Source: Mobilibacterium timonense
GTDB taxonomy: Bacteria; Bacillota; Clostridia; Peptostreptococcales; Anaerovoracaceae
Assembly (NCBI RefSeq): GCF_900155555.1
Contig: NZ_FUHN01000007.1
Coordinates: 181,362 to 245,361 of the forward strand
Reading direction: 5' to 3'
DNA length: 64,000 nt
The notes beneath the pieces are model-generated. The model did no database searches. It was given only the letters and a program-made list of their open reading frames with translations, and was not told the origin of the DNA. The translations under genes were made by a program, and so were the position numbers. Each line of letters starts with the position of its first letter. Within the stretch, counting starts at the first letter, position 1. Shown here one piece after another: positions 17,171 through 25,561 of the stretch.

Positions 17171-18745
17171 CTACTTGCTTTCTACGTTTGCAATGTCCTC
17201 AGCGATGCTGATGCCGCTCTTTCTTACCTGCTTTACTTCGTCGAACTTCTTTGCAACCTCTTCATCAGGTCCACCTGTAGCCAGGCTGACGATGATGATA
17301 ACCAGCAGTCCGATGATGAAGGAAGGCAGAAGCTCGTAGATACCGAAGACGCCGCCCATCGGAGCGATCAGGAACTTCCACACGAAGATCATGATGCCTC
17401 CGGCCAGAACGCCTGCGATGGCTCCCTTGAGGTTAGTCTTTCTCCAGAAGAGGGAGCAGAGCATCAGAGGTCCGAAGGATGCGCCAAAGCCCGCCCATGC
17501 GAAGGAGACGATACGGAAGATGGAGCTGTCCGGATTCCATGCAAAGATGCATCCCAGGATGGTGATGCCGAGAACGGTGATCCTTGCGATGAGGATACCC
17601 TTGTCCTGAGGCATGTCCTTATAGAAGAATCTGTGCACCAGGTTCTCGGAAACGCTGGAGGATGCGGCGAGCATCTGACCACTTGCTGTGGACATGGTGG
17701 ACGCCAGGATACCGGAAAGGATCAGACCTCCGATGATCGCTGCGAGAGGGTTGATCTTGCTGATGGTATCAGCAACGTAAACGATGATCCTCTCAGGGTC
17801 GAAGTTAGGCATATCCAGATAGCCTTCGTTCTTAGCTACAGCGTAGCCCAGAACACCGATAAGTACGGCGATGCCCATGGAGATGACTACCCATGTGCTG
17901 GCGATACGACGGGACACCTTGATCTTCTTGTCGTCGGCTATAGCCATGAACCTCAGAAGGATGTGTGGCATTCCACAGTATCCAAGTCCCCAGGCGAAGT
18001 TGGACACGATGGTCAGCGGTGTGTAGGATCCGTCTGGAGCGTTCAGGTGATAATAACCAGGAACTACCGTGTTCGGAGCGCTGATTGCATTGTGCCAGCC
18101 GCCGCCCGTGCTGATGCAGAACCACAGTACCACTGCGAGAGCGATGGTCATGATGATCGACTGAACAAAGTCAGTGAAGGAAGATGCCAGGAATCCGCCA
18201 AGTATAGTGTAGATGGCGATCACCAGGGCTCCGATGATCATAACTACGTGGTAGTCGACTCCGAAAAGCGTGTTGAAAAGCTTTCCAACTGATGCGAAAC
18301 CCGACGCAGTGTACGGAACGAAGAATATAACGATGATGATGGCACTGATGGCCAGCAGTACGCCTTTCTTCTCGCCGAAACGGTTGGAGAAAAAGTCAGG
18401 AATGGTATTTGCATCGATATGCTCGGAATAGATACGCAGAGGCTTTGCCACGATGAGCCAGTTCAGGTAAGTACCCACGGCAAGTCCGGCCGCAGTCCAG
18501 AAGGCCTCGGCGAAAGTCCCGCCGCTGCCGAGAACACCATAGAGAGCAACTCCAGGGAGTCCCATGAGCAGCCAGCTGCTCATATCAGATGCCTCGGCAC
18601 TCATAGCTGTTACAAAAGGTCCCAGCTGTCTTCCTCCGAGATAGAACACATCGGTTGATTTGTTCTTCTTCGACACGTTCACTCCGATGGCGATCATTGC
18701 CAGCATGTAAGCTACGATGGTGGCAACTACTAAAACGATATTCAT
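17171..18745 (-). CDS. putP: Sodium/proline symporter PutP
   Basis: This roughly 524-residue sodium:solute symporter family protein has about 13 membrane spans. The N-terminal YLGGRQLGPFVTAMSAEASDMSSW region is the PutP signature around the sodium site. The family helix with TIPDFFSNRFG follows. It imports proline with sodium at the plasma membrane. Start ATG 18745 follows AAAGGAG; an in-frame GTG at 18763 has no good ribosome binding site. It has its own strong promoter and sits beside a PucR regulator and an aminotransferase, suggesting a proline/ornithine or arginine-family use module. Confidence 0.93.
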   Translation of the reverse strand: MNIVLVVATIVAYMLAMIAIGVNVSKKNKSTDVFYLGGRQLGPFVTAMSAEASDMSSWLLMGLPGVALYGVLGSGGTFAEAFWTAAGLAVGTYLNWLIVAKPLRIYSEHIDANTIPDFFSNRFGEKKGVLLAISAIIIVIFFVPYTASGFASVGKLFNTLFGVDYHVVMIIGALVIAIYTILGGFLASSFTDFVQSIIMTIALAVVLWFCISTGGGWHNAISAPNTVVPGYYHLNAPDGSYTPLTIVSNFAWGLGYCGMPHILLRFMAIADDKKIKVSRRIASTWVVISMGIAVLIGVLGYAVAKNEGYLDMPNFDPERIIVYVADTISKINPLAAIIGGLILSGILASTMSTASGQMLAASSSVSENLVHRFFYKDMPQDKGILIARITVLGITILGCIFAWNPDSSIFRIVSFAWAGFGASFGPLMLCSLFWRKTNLKGAIAGVLAGGIMIFVWKFLIAPMGGVFGIYELLPSFIIGLLVIIIVSLATGGPDEEVAKKFDEVKQVRKSGISIAEDIANVESK

Positions 18746-18784
18746 AATACTCCTTTCAGTCACCTTGCTTGAGATGGAAACTTA

Positions 18785-18833
18785 AAGTGACAACGCAAAG
18801 TGACAATTCACTTGTTGATTAGTATAGTCACTT
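18785..18833 (-). promoter_or_regulatory. AAGTGAC repeat cluster over the putP promoter
   Basis: AAGTGAC occurs at 18785-18791 and 18798-18804, and inverted as GTCACTT at 18827-18833. The middle copy is part of a perfect 16-bp dyad (18798-18813). The inverted copy lies between the -10 and -35 boxes and the others just downstream of the start point. This looks like a repressor or PucR operator set. The binding protein is inferred. Confidence 0.5.
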
Positions 18834-18849
18834 TTTATGAAATCGTCAA
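18821..18849 (-). promoter_or_regulatory. putP promoter
   Basis: On the minus strand TTGACG (18844-18849) and TATACT (18821-18826) are separated by exactly 17 bases, a near-consensus housekeeping promoter. It opens toward putP. Confidence 0.85.
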
Positions 18850-18881
18850 GGAGTTATCAATGAATTGTGTCGTTTTTGTGT

Positions 18882-20060
18882 TCACAGCATGTCGCGGACA
18901 AGGTAGGCGAGAAGAAGCTCCATACGGTTTTCCAGGCTTCCGAGATCCATTTTCAGGATCTTTGATGCTTGATTGATCTTATAGTTCACGGTATTCCTGT
19001 GTACGTAGAGCTTCTCCGCAGTGCGTGATATGCTGCCGTCGTTTTCCAGGTACAGCCGCAGTACATCGACAAGGTCTCCATCCTTTTCCTTGTCATGCAT
19101 TTCGAGAGGTCCCAGCACCTCTCTGCAGTAATCCTCTTTGATCTCCTCATCGTCGATGCCAAGGAGTAGACGATACGCGCCCATATCCGTAAAAAAGATC
19201 TTGTCCTGCGGTACCGAGCCCTTCATCTGCAGCCCCACGATGGCTCTGGCCTGCCGGTAGCTCTTGCTGATGCAGTTGATGCTCTTTGTCAGTTTCCCGA
19301 TGCCGATGTAGATCTTCTCCTGGTTGAGAGGAAGGAAAAAGCATACGTGGTCCAGCAGGTCTTCGGCGAGTATGCGGACCTGAGCGGTGTGCTCGGTGGA
19401 TATGACGGCGATGATATCCCTGTCGTTTGTGAAGACTGCGCACTTCGGATAGATCTCCCTGAGATGGTTCCAGAGCCTGGTCCTTATGGATTCCGCCAGA
19501 GCATAGGGGTCAGATGACACGTTGTCTATGCGGAACATGCAGATCGCGTACCTGTCATCTGCGTTGAAGTGGTGCCTGGAAAGGGGAACTATATACCTGT
19601 CCTCCTGATCGGGAAAGAAAATGGCGTTTTTGAATCCGGTGCTCACTTCCTCCTCAAGGGTGTTGTCCTGTACGATGCATTCGCAGAGCGGCTGTATCAC
19701 GCTGGTGGACAGCCGGACCTCCCATGGCAGCGTAAAAAGAGGGAAGTCCTCTCTATTGCAGTATTCTGTGACGGCTTCTGGTATATCGTTGATATAGCGG
19801 CCAGTGTTCACCACTACGCCTGAAGCATCGTGCTCACAGAGCCCCCGGACGAGTTCGAAAAACGACTGGCAGATATTTCCTTTTTCCAGGCCTATCCCAG
19901 TGGTCAGGATGAGTTCCTGTCCGCTGAGATGATCCGCCATGTCCGGAGTTTCCATCATGGTCACCCAGGTAACACGGCGGTGCATTCCGCAAGAGCCGGC
20001 GACCAGTTTCAATTCGTTCCCCTGATAATGGTCGATGAGGACCTTCAGATCCATTGACAT
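18882..20060 (-). CDS. PucR-family transcriptional regulator
   Basis: This 392-residue protein has an N-terminal PucR-like sensory domain (about 5-120; SGQELILTTGIGL), a middle GGDEF-like/CdaR-type region, and a C-terminal HTH_30 helix-turn-helix (about 335-392; SISRTAEKLYVHRNTVNYKI). Such regulators control use of purines, amino acids or polyamines in response to small molecules. It is transcribed away from the aminotransferase gene and toward putP, so it is the obvious candidate regulator of both. AAAAGGGG is 8 bases before the ATG. Its own promoter is flanked by an 11-bp inverted repeat. Confidence 0.9.
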   Translation of the reverse strand: MSMDLKVLIDHYQGNELKLVAGSCGMHRRVTWVTMMETPDMADHLSGQELILTTGIGLEKGNICQSFFELVRGLCEHDASGVVVNTGRYINDIPEAVTEYCNREDFPLFTLPWEVRLSTSVIQPLCECIVQDNTLEEEVSTGFKNAIFFPDQEDRYIVPLSRHHFNADDRYAICMFRIDNVSSDPYALAESIRTRLWNHLREIYPKCAVFTNDRDIIAVISTEHTAQVRILAEDLLDHVCFFLPLNQEKIYIGIGKLTKSINCISKSYRQARAIVGLQMKGSVPQDKIFFTDMGAYRLLLGIDDEEIKEDYCREVLGPLEMHDKEKDGDLVDVLRLYLENDGSISRTAEKLYVHRNTVNYKINQASKILKMDLGSLENRMELLLAYLVRDML

Positions 20061-20108
20061 ATCGATACCCCTTTTACTTTCTCTAACCTTTACTGTTTGC
20101 TTTTCTCA

Positions 20109-20154
20109 TTTATCATCTAGTCAGATTATACATTTTATATATGTAGATGATAAA
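20109..20154 (-). promoter_or_regulatory. pucR promoter flanked by an 11-bp inverted repeat
   Basis: Minus-strand TATAAT at 20125-20130 lies 17 bases from TTATCA at 20148-20153. The arms TTTATCATCTA (20109-20119) and TAGATGATAAA (20144-20154) are perfectly inverted and bracket the core promoter. The arrangement suggests autoregulation. Confidence 0.6.
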
Positions 20155-20328
20155 AATATGAGTGCACGTTTGTTAAAACGAACAATATGATTCGAGGCAT
20201 ATCTCTGGATCCCAGTCACATTGAGGAAAAATAACACTGCTATCGTTCGGATTTTTCACGAGCACAATAGTCGGGAAGATCGATATTTGTAAATATAGTA
20301 GAATTATTAAGTAATATGAGCACATAAA

Positions 20329-20368
20329 ATTGTAATGATGCACAATGAATATTGTATCGCAACACAAT
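20329..20368 (+). promoter_or_regulatory. Two tandem ATTGT-N8-ACAAT dyads (activator-type sites)
   Basis: Dyads at 20329-20346 and 20351-20368 are exactly 22 bases apart, two helix turns. Both also share A, G and C at the same inner positions. With a start point about 7 bases after the -10 box (near 20402), the centres fall near -64.5 and -42.5, where a class II activator would touch polymerase. The -35 box is poor, as expected for an activated promoter. Confidence 0.6.
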
Positions 20369-20461
20369 TCTCTGCAGATATTCCACCGCTATAATGGCAC
20401 TATCAAATAGATAGTTCGTAAACAGGGAAACGGACCAGGGATATCAGAAGGGGGCATGGAA

Positions 20462-21706
20462 ATGAGACTGAGAGACACCGGCTATTCGGCCGAAGAGATC
20501 AAGGAAATGGTCAGCAAGTACATGATCGAGACTTACGAGAGATTCGGTTTCATAGCCGAGAGAGGCGACGGAATGTATCTCTACGATGAAAAGGATATTC
20601 CATATCTCGATTTTTACGCAGGCGTCGCTGTGAACTCTTCAGGGAACTGCAACAAGGCCGTTGTAAAAGCCGTTCAGGAGCAGGCTGCTCAGCTGATGCA
20701 GACTTTCAACTATCCATATACGATCCCGCAGGCGCTTCTGGCCAGGAAGATCTGCACCACCATAGGAATGGATAAGATCTTCTACCAGAACACGGGAACA
20801 GAGGCAAATGAGGCCATGATCAAGATGGCCAGAAAATACGGCATAGAAAAATACGGCCCGTCCAGGTACCACATCGTCACCGCGGCTCACAGCTTTCACG
20901 GCCGGACCTTCGGCTCCATGTCCGCTACGGGACAGCCGGACAACGCCTGTCAGCAGGGCTTCGGACCTATGGAAAAGGGCTTTTCATACGCGAAGTTCAA
21001 CGATCTCCAGTCATTCAGGGACGCTTGTACCGAGGACACCATAGCCATCATGATCGAACCGGTGCAGGGTGAGGGAGGCGTGTATCCGGCGACAAAGGAA
21101 TTCATGACCGGGCTCCGCAGATTCTGCGATGAAAAAGGTATACTTCTTATCCTGGATGAAGTTCAGTCGGGGTGGGGCAGGACAGGGGCGGTCATGTCCT
21201 ACATGAACTACGGGATAAAGCCGGATATAGTTTCGATGGCAAAAGCCCTCGGCGGCGGTATGCCAATAGGAGCTATCTGCGCCACAGAAGAGGTGGCAAA
21301 AGCCTTCACCGCCGGTTCACACGGATCCACCTTCGGCGGACATCCGGTATGCTGCGCAGCTGCGCTTGCTGAGATAGACGAGCTTATGAGAAGAGATCTT
21401 CCGAGGAACGCCAGAAAGGTAGGGGAATACTTCATGGAAAAGCTCAGGGCCGAGGTGCCGTACGTCAAGGAGGTGCGTGGACAGGGACTGTTCGTAGGAG
21501 TTGAGTTCCAGGGTTCTGTCGACGCTCATGAGGTGAAGCACCAGTGCTTCGAAAAGCGCCTGCTGATAACCTCTATAGGCAGCAGTGTGATCAGGATGGT
21601 GCCTCCGCTGATCGTGACAAAGGCTCAGTGCGATCAGGCGGTCAAGATAATTAAAGAGGCGGTCGAAGCATGCCATGTAAAGAAGGCAGAAACGGAAGCC
21701 GCGTAA
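20462..21706 (+). CDS. Class III aminotransferase (acetylornithine/ornithine type)
   Basis: This roughly 414-residue PLP enzyme resembles acetylornithine and ornithine aminotransferases. The glycine-rich [15 protein letters not shown] loop binds cofactor phosphate, EPVQGEGG and [12 protein letters not shown] follow, and the Schiff-base lysine is K261 in AKALGGGMP. No arginine-synthesis genes are adjacent; the neighbours are a PucR regulator and a proline symporter. A catabolic role on ornithine, GABA or a related omega-amino acid is therefore at least as likely as biosynthesis. ATG 20462 was chosen because AGAAGGGGG ends 7 bases before it; ATG 20456 would be only one base from that site. Confidence 0.85.
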   Translation: MRLRDTGYSAEEIKEMVSKYMIETYERFGFIAERGDGMYLYDEKDIPYLDFYAGVAVNSSGNCNKAVVKAVQEQAAQLMQTFNYPYTIPQALLARKICTTIGMDKIFYQNTGTEANEAMIKMARKYGIEKYGPSRYHIVTAAHSFHGRTFGSMSATGQPDNACQQGFGPMEKGFSYAKFNDLQSFRDACTEDTIAIMIEPVQGEGGVYPATKEFMTGLRRFCDEKGILLILDEVQSGWGRTGAVMSYMNYGIKPDIVSMAKALGGGMPIGAICATEEVAKAFTAGSHGSTFGGHPVCCAAALAEIDELMRRDLPRNARKVGEYFMEKLRAEVPYVKEVRGQGLFVGVEFQGSVDAHEVKHQCFEKRLLITSIGSSVIRMVPPLIVTKAQCDQAVKIIKEAVEACHVKKAETEAA

Positions 21707-21766
21707 ACATTCCGACAACAAATGCTTAAATATTTGTTCAAGCATTTCTGTTTCCTCCATATAATT

Positions 21767-21792
21767 CCGCCGGAACAGTTCCGGCGGTTTTT
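21767..21792 (+). terminator. Intrinsic terminator after the class III aminotransferase
   Basis: A 9-bp perfect stem (21767-21775 with 21779-21787) with a CAG loop is followed by five T. Just upstream, 21717-21747 can form either of two overlapping small hairpins. Confidence 0.85.
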
Positions 21793-21854
21793 CGTGTCTC
21801 TGCATTCCATTGATAATAGTGGCAATGTCGTATTGAAAATATCAGCCGTTTTTT

Positions 21855-21943
21855 CGAACAAATGTTTGAAAAAACGTTGACATGGATAACGCCCTCGAAT
21901 ATAATATCACCATAAAAGAACAAACGTTCTGAACATACATTCT
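21855..21943 (+). promoter_or_regulatory. SOS promoter with LexA boxes ahead of the YneA-like gene
   Basis: TTGACA (21877-21882) and TATAAT (21900-21905) are 17 bases apart. CGAACAAATGTTTG (21855-21868) fits the Firmicute LexA box and lies just upstream of -35. AGAACAAACGTTCT (21917-21930) matches at the start point, and a weaker third copy TGAACATACATTCT is at 21930-21943. LexA would clearly block this promoter until DNA damage. Confidence 0.85.
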
Positions 21944-21968
21944 GAAAACACGCTGTGAGGTGATACTG

Positions 21969-22286
21969 ATGAAGAGGTCAAACAGGGTAAATTCAACACA
22001 TACAGCATCTGTAAAATTCAAGGGTGCAGCTATCGTGATGGCTATTGCTTTCATTATGATCATGATCGTTTACGGTGTGTTCTTCGGCATGGAATCTGAC
22101 GCTTCATCCATGGATACATATAGAGAGGTGCAGGTCTCTCAGAACGATACACTCTGGTCCATAGCCTCTGAATACTGCGATGACAGCCAGGACGTACGGA
22201 CGACTGTAAAGGAGATCTGTGAGATCAACGATATACAGCCTGAAGATATCCAGGCCGGAGATACGATTTTCGTACCGGTAAACTGA
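21969..22286 (+). CDS. YneA-like SOS cell-division suppressor (TM + LysM)
   Basis: This 105-residue protein has one N-terminal membrane span (about residues 15-37) and an external LysM domain (about 50-103; VSQNDTLWSIASEYCDD and IQAGDTIFVPVN). That is the architecture of Bacillus YneA, which delays division during the SOS response. The LexA-controlled promoter directly upstream is strong support. I chose ATG 21969, 8 bases after TGAGG; GTG 21960 overlaps that site. Unlike in Bacillus, lexA is not adjacent. Alternative: a generic LysM membrane protein that happens to be SOS-controlled. Confidence 0.85.
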   Translation: MKRSNRVNSTHTASVKFKGAAIVMAIAFIMIMIVYGVFFGMESDASSMDTYREVQVSQNDTLWSIASEYCDDSQDVRTTVKEICEINDIQPEDIQAGDTIFVPVN

Positions 22287-22569
22287 TCAGCTTTACCGAT
22301 CCACATGATCGCAGAGAAAGATAATAACGCAAACACGATGTGGTTCTGAAAATTCCCATCTGTAGTTACTTTATAAAGAATCGCATCTTCACACATTCCG
22401 GCCGATACACAGAACATCGGCAGTTGCTCCTGAGCCTTGCATGCTGCATCCATGCAGGGCTTTCATTGTTTTACATCCGGATCGCTGGTGGACATAGAAC
22501 AAAGCGCATCAAATCACAAACAATCAGAGAATAGTCGACGAATATATGGTAGAATCAACGTGAGATTTT
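22287..22569. other. Intergenic stretch ahead of the PEPCK-like gene
   Basis: I see no gene here. A possible -10 box TAGAAT at 22550-22555 lacks a clear -35 partner. No terminator for the YneA-like gene is obvious. Confidence 0.5.
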
Positions 22570-22620
22570 ATGAAAAAGAAGCAACTATTGCACTATTTTT
22601 ATAGTGGGAGAACAAGATGA
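22570..22620 (+). CDS. Possible 16-residue leader peptide
   Basis: ATG 22570 opens a 16-codon frame (MKKKQLLHYFYSGRTR) whose TGA overlaps the ATG of the next gene as ATGA. A perfect 6-bp hairpin (22591-22596 with 22601-22606) lies inside it, directly before the GGGAG ribosome binding site of the downstream gene. Translating the leader would open that hairpin. Its own ribosome binding site is weak. A regulatory role is inferred, and this could be chance. Confidence 0.35.
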   Translation: MKKKQLLHYFYSGRTR

Positions 22621-24311
22621 AAGAAAAAATGTATCTGACCGATAACGAAGTCATTCTGAATTTTGATCTGGCTTATCCTGAGACGAAGTCTGATATGCTT
22701 AAGTCCAAGGAATTTCGCAGATTCCTCGAACAGTATCTGGCACATCTGAAGGCTACGAACAGGAAGCTGTACGACTGGGCCAGAGGCGACCTGCCTGAGA
22801 AAAAAGCTATCGATGCCATCTGCCGCTTCGCACGTGCACTGATGGTATTTGATCATAAAGAGATCGATTCACCGCTTATGGACGATCCTGAAACAGCACT
22901 GGAATTCGTAGAGCGCTGTTACGATTTCTGGAAGTCCCATGAGCGCTATTCGATAACCACGGACCGTCGCAGGGATGCTGAGTCCACTTTTTTCGTAACT
23001 GCGGATGAGCATTACAACAATATCGTTCTGTCTTCGTTCCGCCGGATCGAGCAGACTCTTATGGGAAGGACGAACAAGATCTACCGCCAGCAGCCTGCGG
23101 GCACCAACGCAGGACTGGCTCTATACAGGAACGATTCTTTTACCCTGGGAGATAATTACGATGCTCTCCGCAAGGTGATGTTCATCGATGCAGTCATGCT
23201 CCGTACGCCTATGATACTTCATCCGAAGTCGAACAAGCGGGAATGGGCCTTTGAGCAGGTGGACACAAATCCTATAGACTCATTCAACGGCAACCCGGAG
23301 GACTATTTCTGTTTCCCTGCAAAAGTCGGCGACCTGATGATCTTCATCTATTTTCACCGCGACTTCATGTCCAGCGGCGTATCCTGTGCTAACCTGTTCG
23401 AGCTTGCCACAAAAAAAGAAACAGTTGGAAAGCCTGACTGCATCCTTATTTTCGGAAACGATGACGGCCTGAACAAGTGTACATTCTATCACGATGACGA
23501 GATGGATCTCTGGGTCGGCAGCGTCACTTACAACGAAAAGATCGATTATTTCGGATACATGAAAAAAACCGTGCTGACTCTCCACAATGTCGCTATGATG
23601 CAAAAAGGCTGGCTGCCGATCCACGGGGCTTTCGTGAACATAACCATGCAGGATGACCGCAGCAAGGGCATCTGCCTCATGGGAGATTCCGGCGCCGGCA
23701 AATCGGAGACCATCGAAACGCTGAAGAACCTGGGTACTGACAAGATCAAGAATATTGAGGTCGTATTTGACGACATGGGCACGTTCCATATCGAGGATGG
23801 CCAGATCTATGCCAAAGGAACAGAGATCGGCGCATTCGTCCGTCTGGACGACCTTGATCCGGGAACACCTTACAGGGACATGAACAGGTCCATCTTCTTC
23901 AATCCGGACAGGACGAACGCACGTGTTATAACGCCGGCGGCGCCTTACTCGGTGGTTACCACTAACCACAAGGTGGATCTCTTTGCATATGCAAACAACT
24001 ACGGAGAAGGATATGGTCTGCGCAGGATCGATGACATGGAGGAGGCAAAGAGCATCTTCATCGAAGGAAAGCGGATGGCCAAAGGCACCACACAGGAAAA
24101 GGGTCTTTCAAAGACGTTTTTCGCAAATCCGTTCGGGCCGATGCAGCAGCAGGAACTCTGTGGCGGTATCATAGATGAAGTGTTCAGGTGCCTGAAGAAA
24201 AACGATGTCTTCGTTGGAGAAGTGTTCACACATCTCGGAGTGGATCCGGAAAACAGCGAAGGACTGGACAGAGCCGCAGCAGACCTGCTGAACTTTATAG
24301 AAGAGAAATAA
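22617..24311 (+). CDS. PEPCK/HPr-kinase superfamily P-loop protein
   Basis: This 564-residue protein carries a P-loop G-D-S-G-A-G-K-S-E-T at 356-365, preceded by IHGAFVNI. A second metal-site motif VVFDDMGTF follows about 35 residues later. These resemble HPr kinase and ATP-type phosphoenolpyruvate carboxykinase. The later YAKGTEIGAFVRLDDL and LSKTFFANPFGP segments recall the PEPCK C-terminal lobe. The first 330 residues are not a recognisable PEPCK N-domain. It may be a divergent PEPCK or a kinase of unknown target. A strong terminator follows, so it is probably monocistronic apart from the leader. Confidence 0.7.
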   Translation: MKEKMYLTDNEVILNFDLAYPETKSDMLKSKEFRRFLEQYLAHLKATNRKLYDWARGDLPEKKAIDAICRFARALMVFDHKEIDSPLMDDPETALEFVERCYDFWKSHERYSITTDRRRDAESTFFVTADEHYNNIVLSSFRRIEQTLMGRTNKIYRQQPAGTNAGLALYRNDSFTLGDNYDALRKVMFIDAVMLRTPMILHPKSNKREWAFEQVDTNPIDSFNGNPEDYFCFPAKVGDLMIFIYFHRDFMSSGVSCANLFELATKKETVGKPDCILIFGNDDGLNKCTFYHDDEMDLWVGSVTYNEKIDYFGYMKKTVLTLHNVAMMQKGWLPIHGAFVNITMQDDRSKGICLMGDSGAGKSETIETLKNLGTDKIKNIEVVFDDMGTFHIEDGQIYAKGTEIGAFVRLDDLDPGTPYRDMNRSIFFNPDRTNARVITPAAPYSVVTTNHKVDLFAYANNYGEGYGLRRIDDMEEAKSIFIEGKRMAKGTTQEKGLSKTFFANPFGPMQQQELCGGIIDEVFRCLKKNDVFVGEVFTHLGVDPENSEGLDRAAADLLNFIEEK

Positions 24312-24361
24312 TAAATCGGAAAATATTCTAAAATAATAAACAGGTCAATACAGAACGGATA

Positions 24362-24402
24362 AGTGCCCGGATCAAACGATAAAACCCGGGCACTGTTTTT
24401 TT
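24362..24402 (+). terminator. Intrinsic terminator after the PEPCK-like gene
   Basis: A 9-bp perfect GC-rich stem (24362-24370 with 24386-24394) is followed by a run of T to 24402. Confidence 0.88.
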
Positions 24403-24409
24403 ACGGTAT

Positions 24410-24445
24410 CAACTATTCCCAAAATTATGATTTTAGGAATAGTTG
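24410..24445. repeat. Long imperfect hairpin between convergent genes
   Basis: The 10-bp arms 24410-24419 and 24436-24445 are perfectly inverted. An inner 5-bp stem (24421-24425 with 24430-24434) extends them across one mismatch. No T run follows on either strand. It may be a transcript-end structure or a remnant of a small element. Confidence 0.5.
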
Positions 24446-24565
24446 GACGAACTAATAAAACGAGGATCATTACTTCCCCGCTTTATTTTTACTCACGTCA
24501 TTTATTCCTGATGAACACTATCACAAAAATATTTTAGTTGAACCACCTTGGATCCACCGGCCGAA

Positions 24566-25465
24566 CTAGCTTAGACGCTTCTGGAAATTACCGTAGATCT
24601 GGTTTCCTTCCGTGGCGATCATGAAAACGTCAGGATCGATCTCGTTCACGATCTCCCTGAGTCTGGTCATCTCGTACTTAGAAACGACCGTCACTAGTAT
24701 GTAAGTCTTTTCGTTGGTATATGCGCCTTCGCCTACCCAGTCGGTGACTCCTCTAGGCAGCTCTGACATTATAGCCTTTGCTATGCCTTCTTTTTTGGTG
24801 AAGATCATCACCGTAGTTCTGATATTCTGTGTATGTATCCTGTCGACGGTCAGGCTGTATATGGTCACGAAAATAAAGGAATAAACGACCATCTGTGCAT
24901 TGAAAATCAGGAAACAGGCGCTGAAGACGCCGATATTGATAAATATGCTGATCTTTCCTACCGTGAAATTCGGATGTGTACGGCTCATCACAACACCGAT
25001 GATGTCCTGTCCACCGCAGCTGCACCTTGCCCTTAGAACAAGGCCGTTTCCGAAGCCGCCGAGGATGCCTCCCACTATACATGTTGTCAGCGGATCGGTG
25101 AAAGGCGGTGTGGCCGGTACGGGTACCATCGCCAGGAATACCGACTGTAGCCCTACTGATATCAACGTCTTGACAGTGAAAGGAACCCCCATCACCCTGA
25201 GCGCCCAGATGAACAGCGGCGCATTCAATATGAAGTAAAGAATACCTACGAGATTCACGGATGCCGGGATAGGAACGGGGATCACGTTCCTGAAAAACAG
25301 GTTCAGCAGCATCGATATTCCTGCGAAACCGCCCATGTAGAACCCGTGGCTGTAAACGATGTAGTTTATTGCAGCAGCGGAAATGAAATTACCAACGATA
25401 ATATAGAAAACCTCCCTCATCGTGGTACTTGAATTAGGATCAAGGTCATTGAACCACTTTATCAT
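24566..25465 (-). CDS. YitT family membrane protein (DUF161 + DUF2179)
   Basis: This roughly 299-residue protein has about five N-terminal membrane spans (residues 15-205) and a C-terminal soluble DUF2179 domain (about 220-285; TYILVTVVSKYEMTRLREIVNEID by parts). Function is unknown; the family is abundant in Firmicutes. I chose ATG 25465 because AGAAAGGA is 8 bases upstream; the longer frame from 25504 has no ribosome binding site. It has no close partner. Confidence 0.88.
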   Translation of the reverse strand: MIKWFNDLDPNSSTTMREVFYIIVGNFISAAAINYIVYSHGFYMGGFAGISMLLNLFFRNVIPVPIPASVNLVGILYFILNAPLFIWALRVMGVPFTVKTLISVGLQSVFLAMVPVPATPPFTDPLTTCIVGGILGGFGNGLVLRARCSCGGQDIIGVVMSRTHPNFTVGKISIFINIGVFSACFLIFNAQMVVYSFIFVTIYSLTVDRIHTQNIRTTVMIFTKKEGIAKAIMSELPRGVTDWVGEGAYTNEKTYILVTVVSKYEMTRLREIVNEIDPDVFMIATEGNQIYGNFQKRLS

Positions 25466-25561
25466 ATCTGTGTCCTTTCTCATTTGCCATGTAGTGGTTA
25501 TCATGTGTTGAATCGATTATTATGCGTTTATTTACCAATAATAATTATAAGAAGATAACTC

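Larger units (their letters stand above)
20061..20461. other. Divergent regulatory region between pucR and the aminotransferase
   Basis: This 401-base stretch holds no gene I can support. It is AT-rich and contains the pucR promoter (20109-20154), two tandem dyads (20329-20368), and the aminotransferase -10 box TATAAT at 20390-20395. Confidence 0.7.

Noticed and set aside
20173-20367. A 64-codon minus-strand frame in the pucR-aminotransferase gap
   Set aside because: It overlaps the dyads and the AT-rich regulatory DNA. Its product is hydrophobic but without ribosome binding site or recognisable family.
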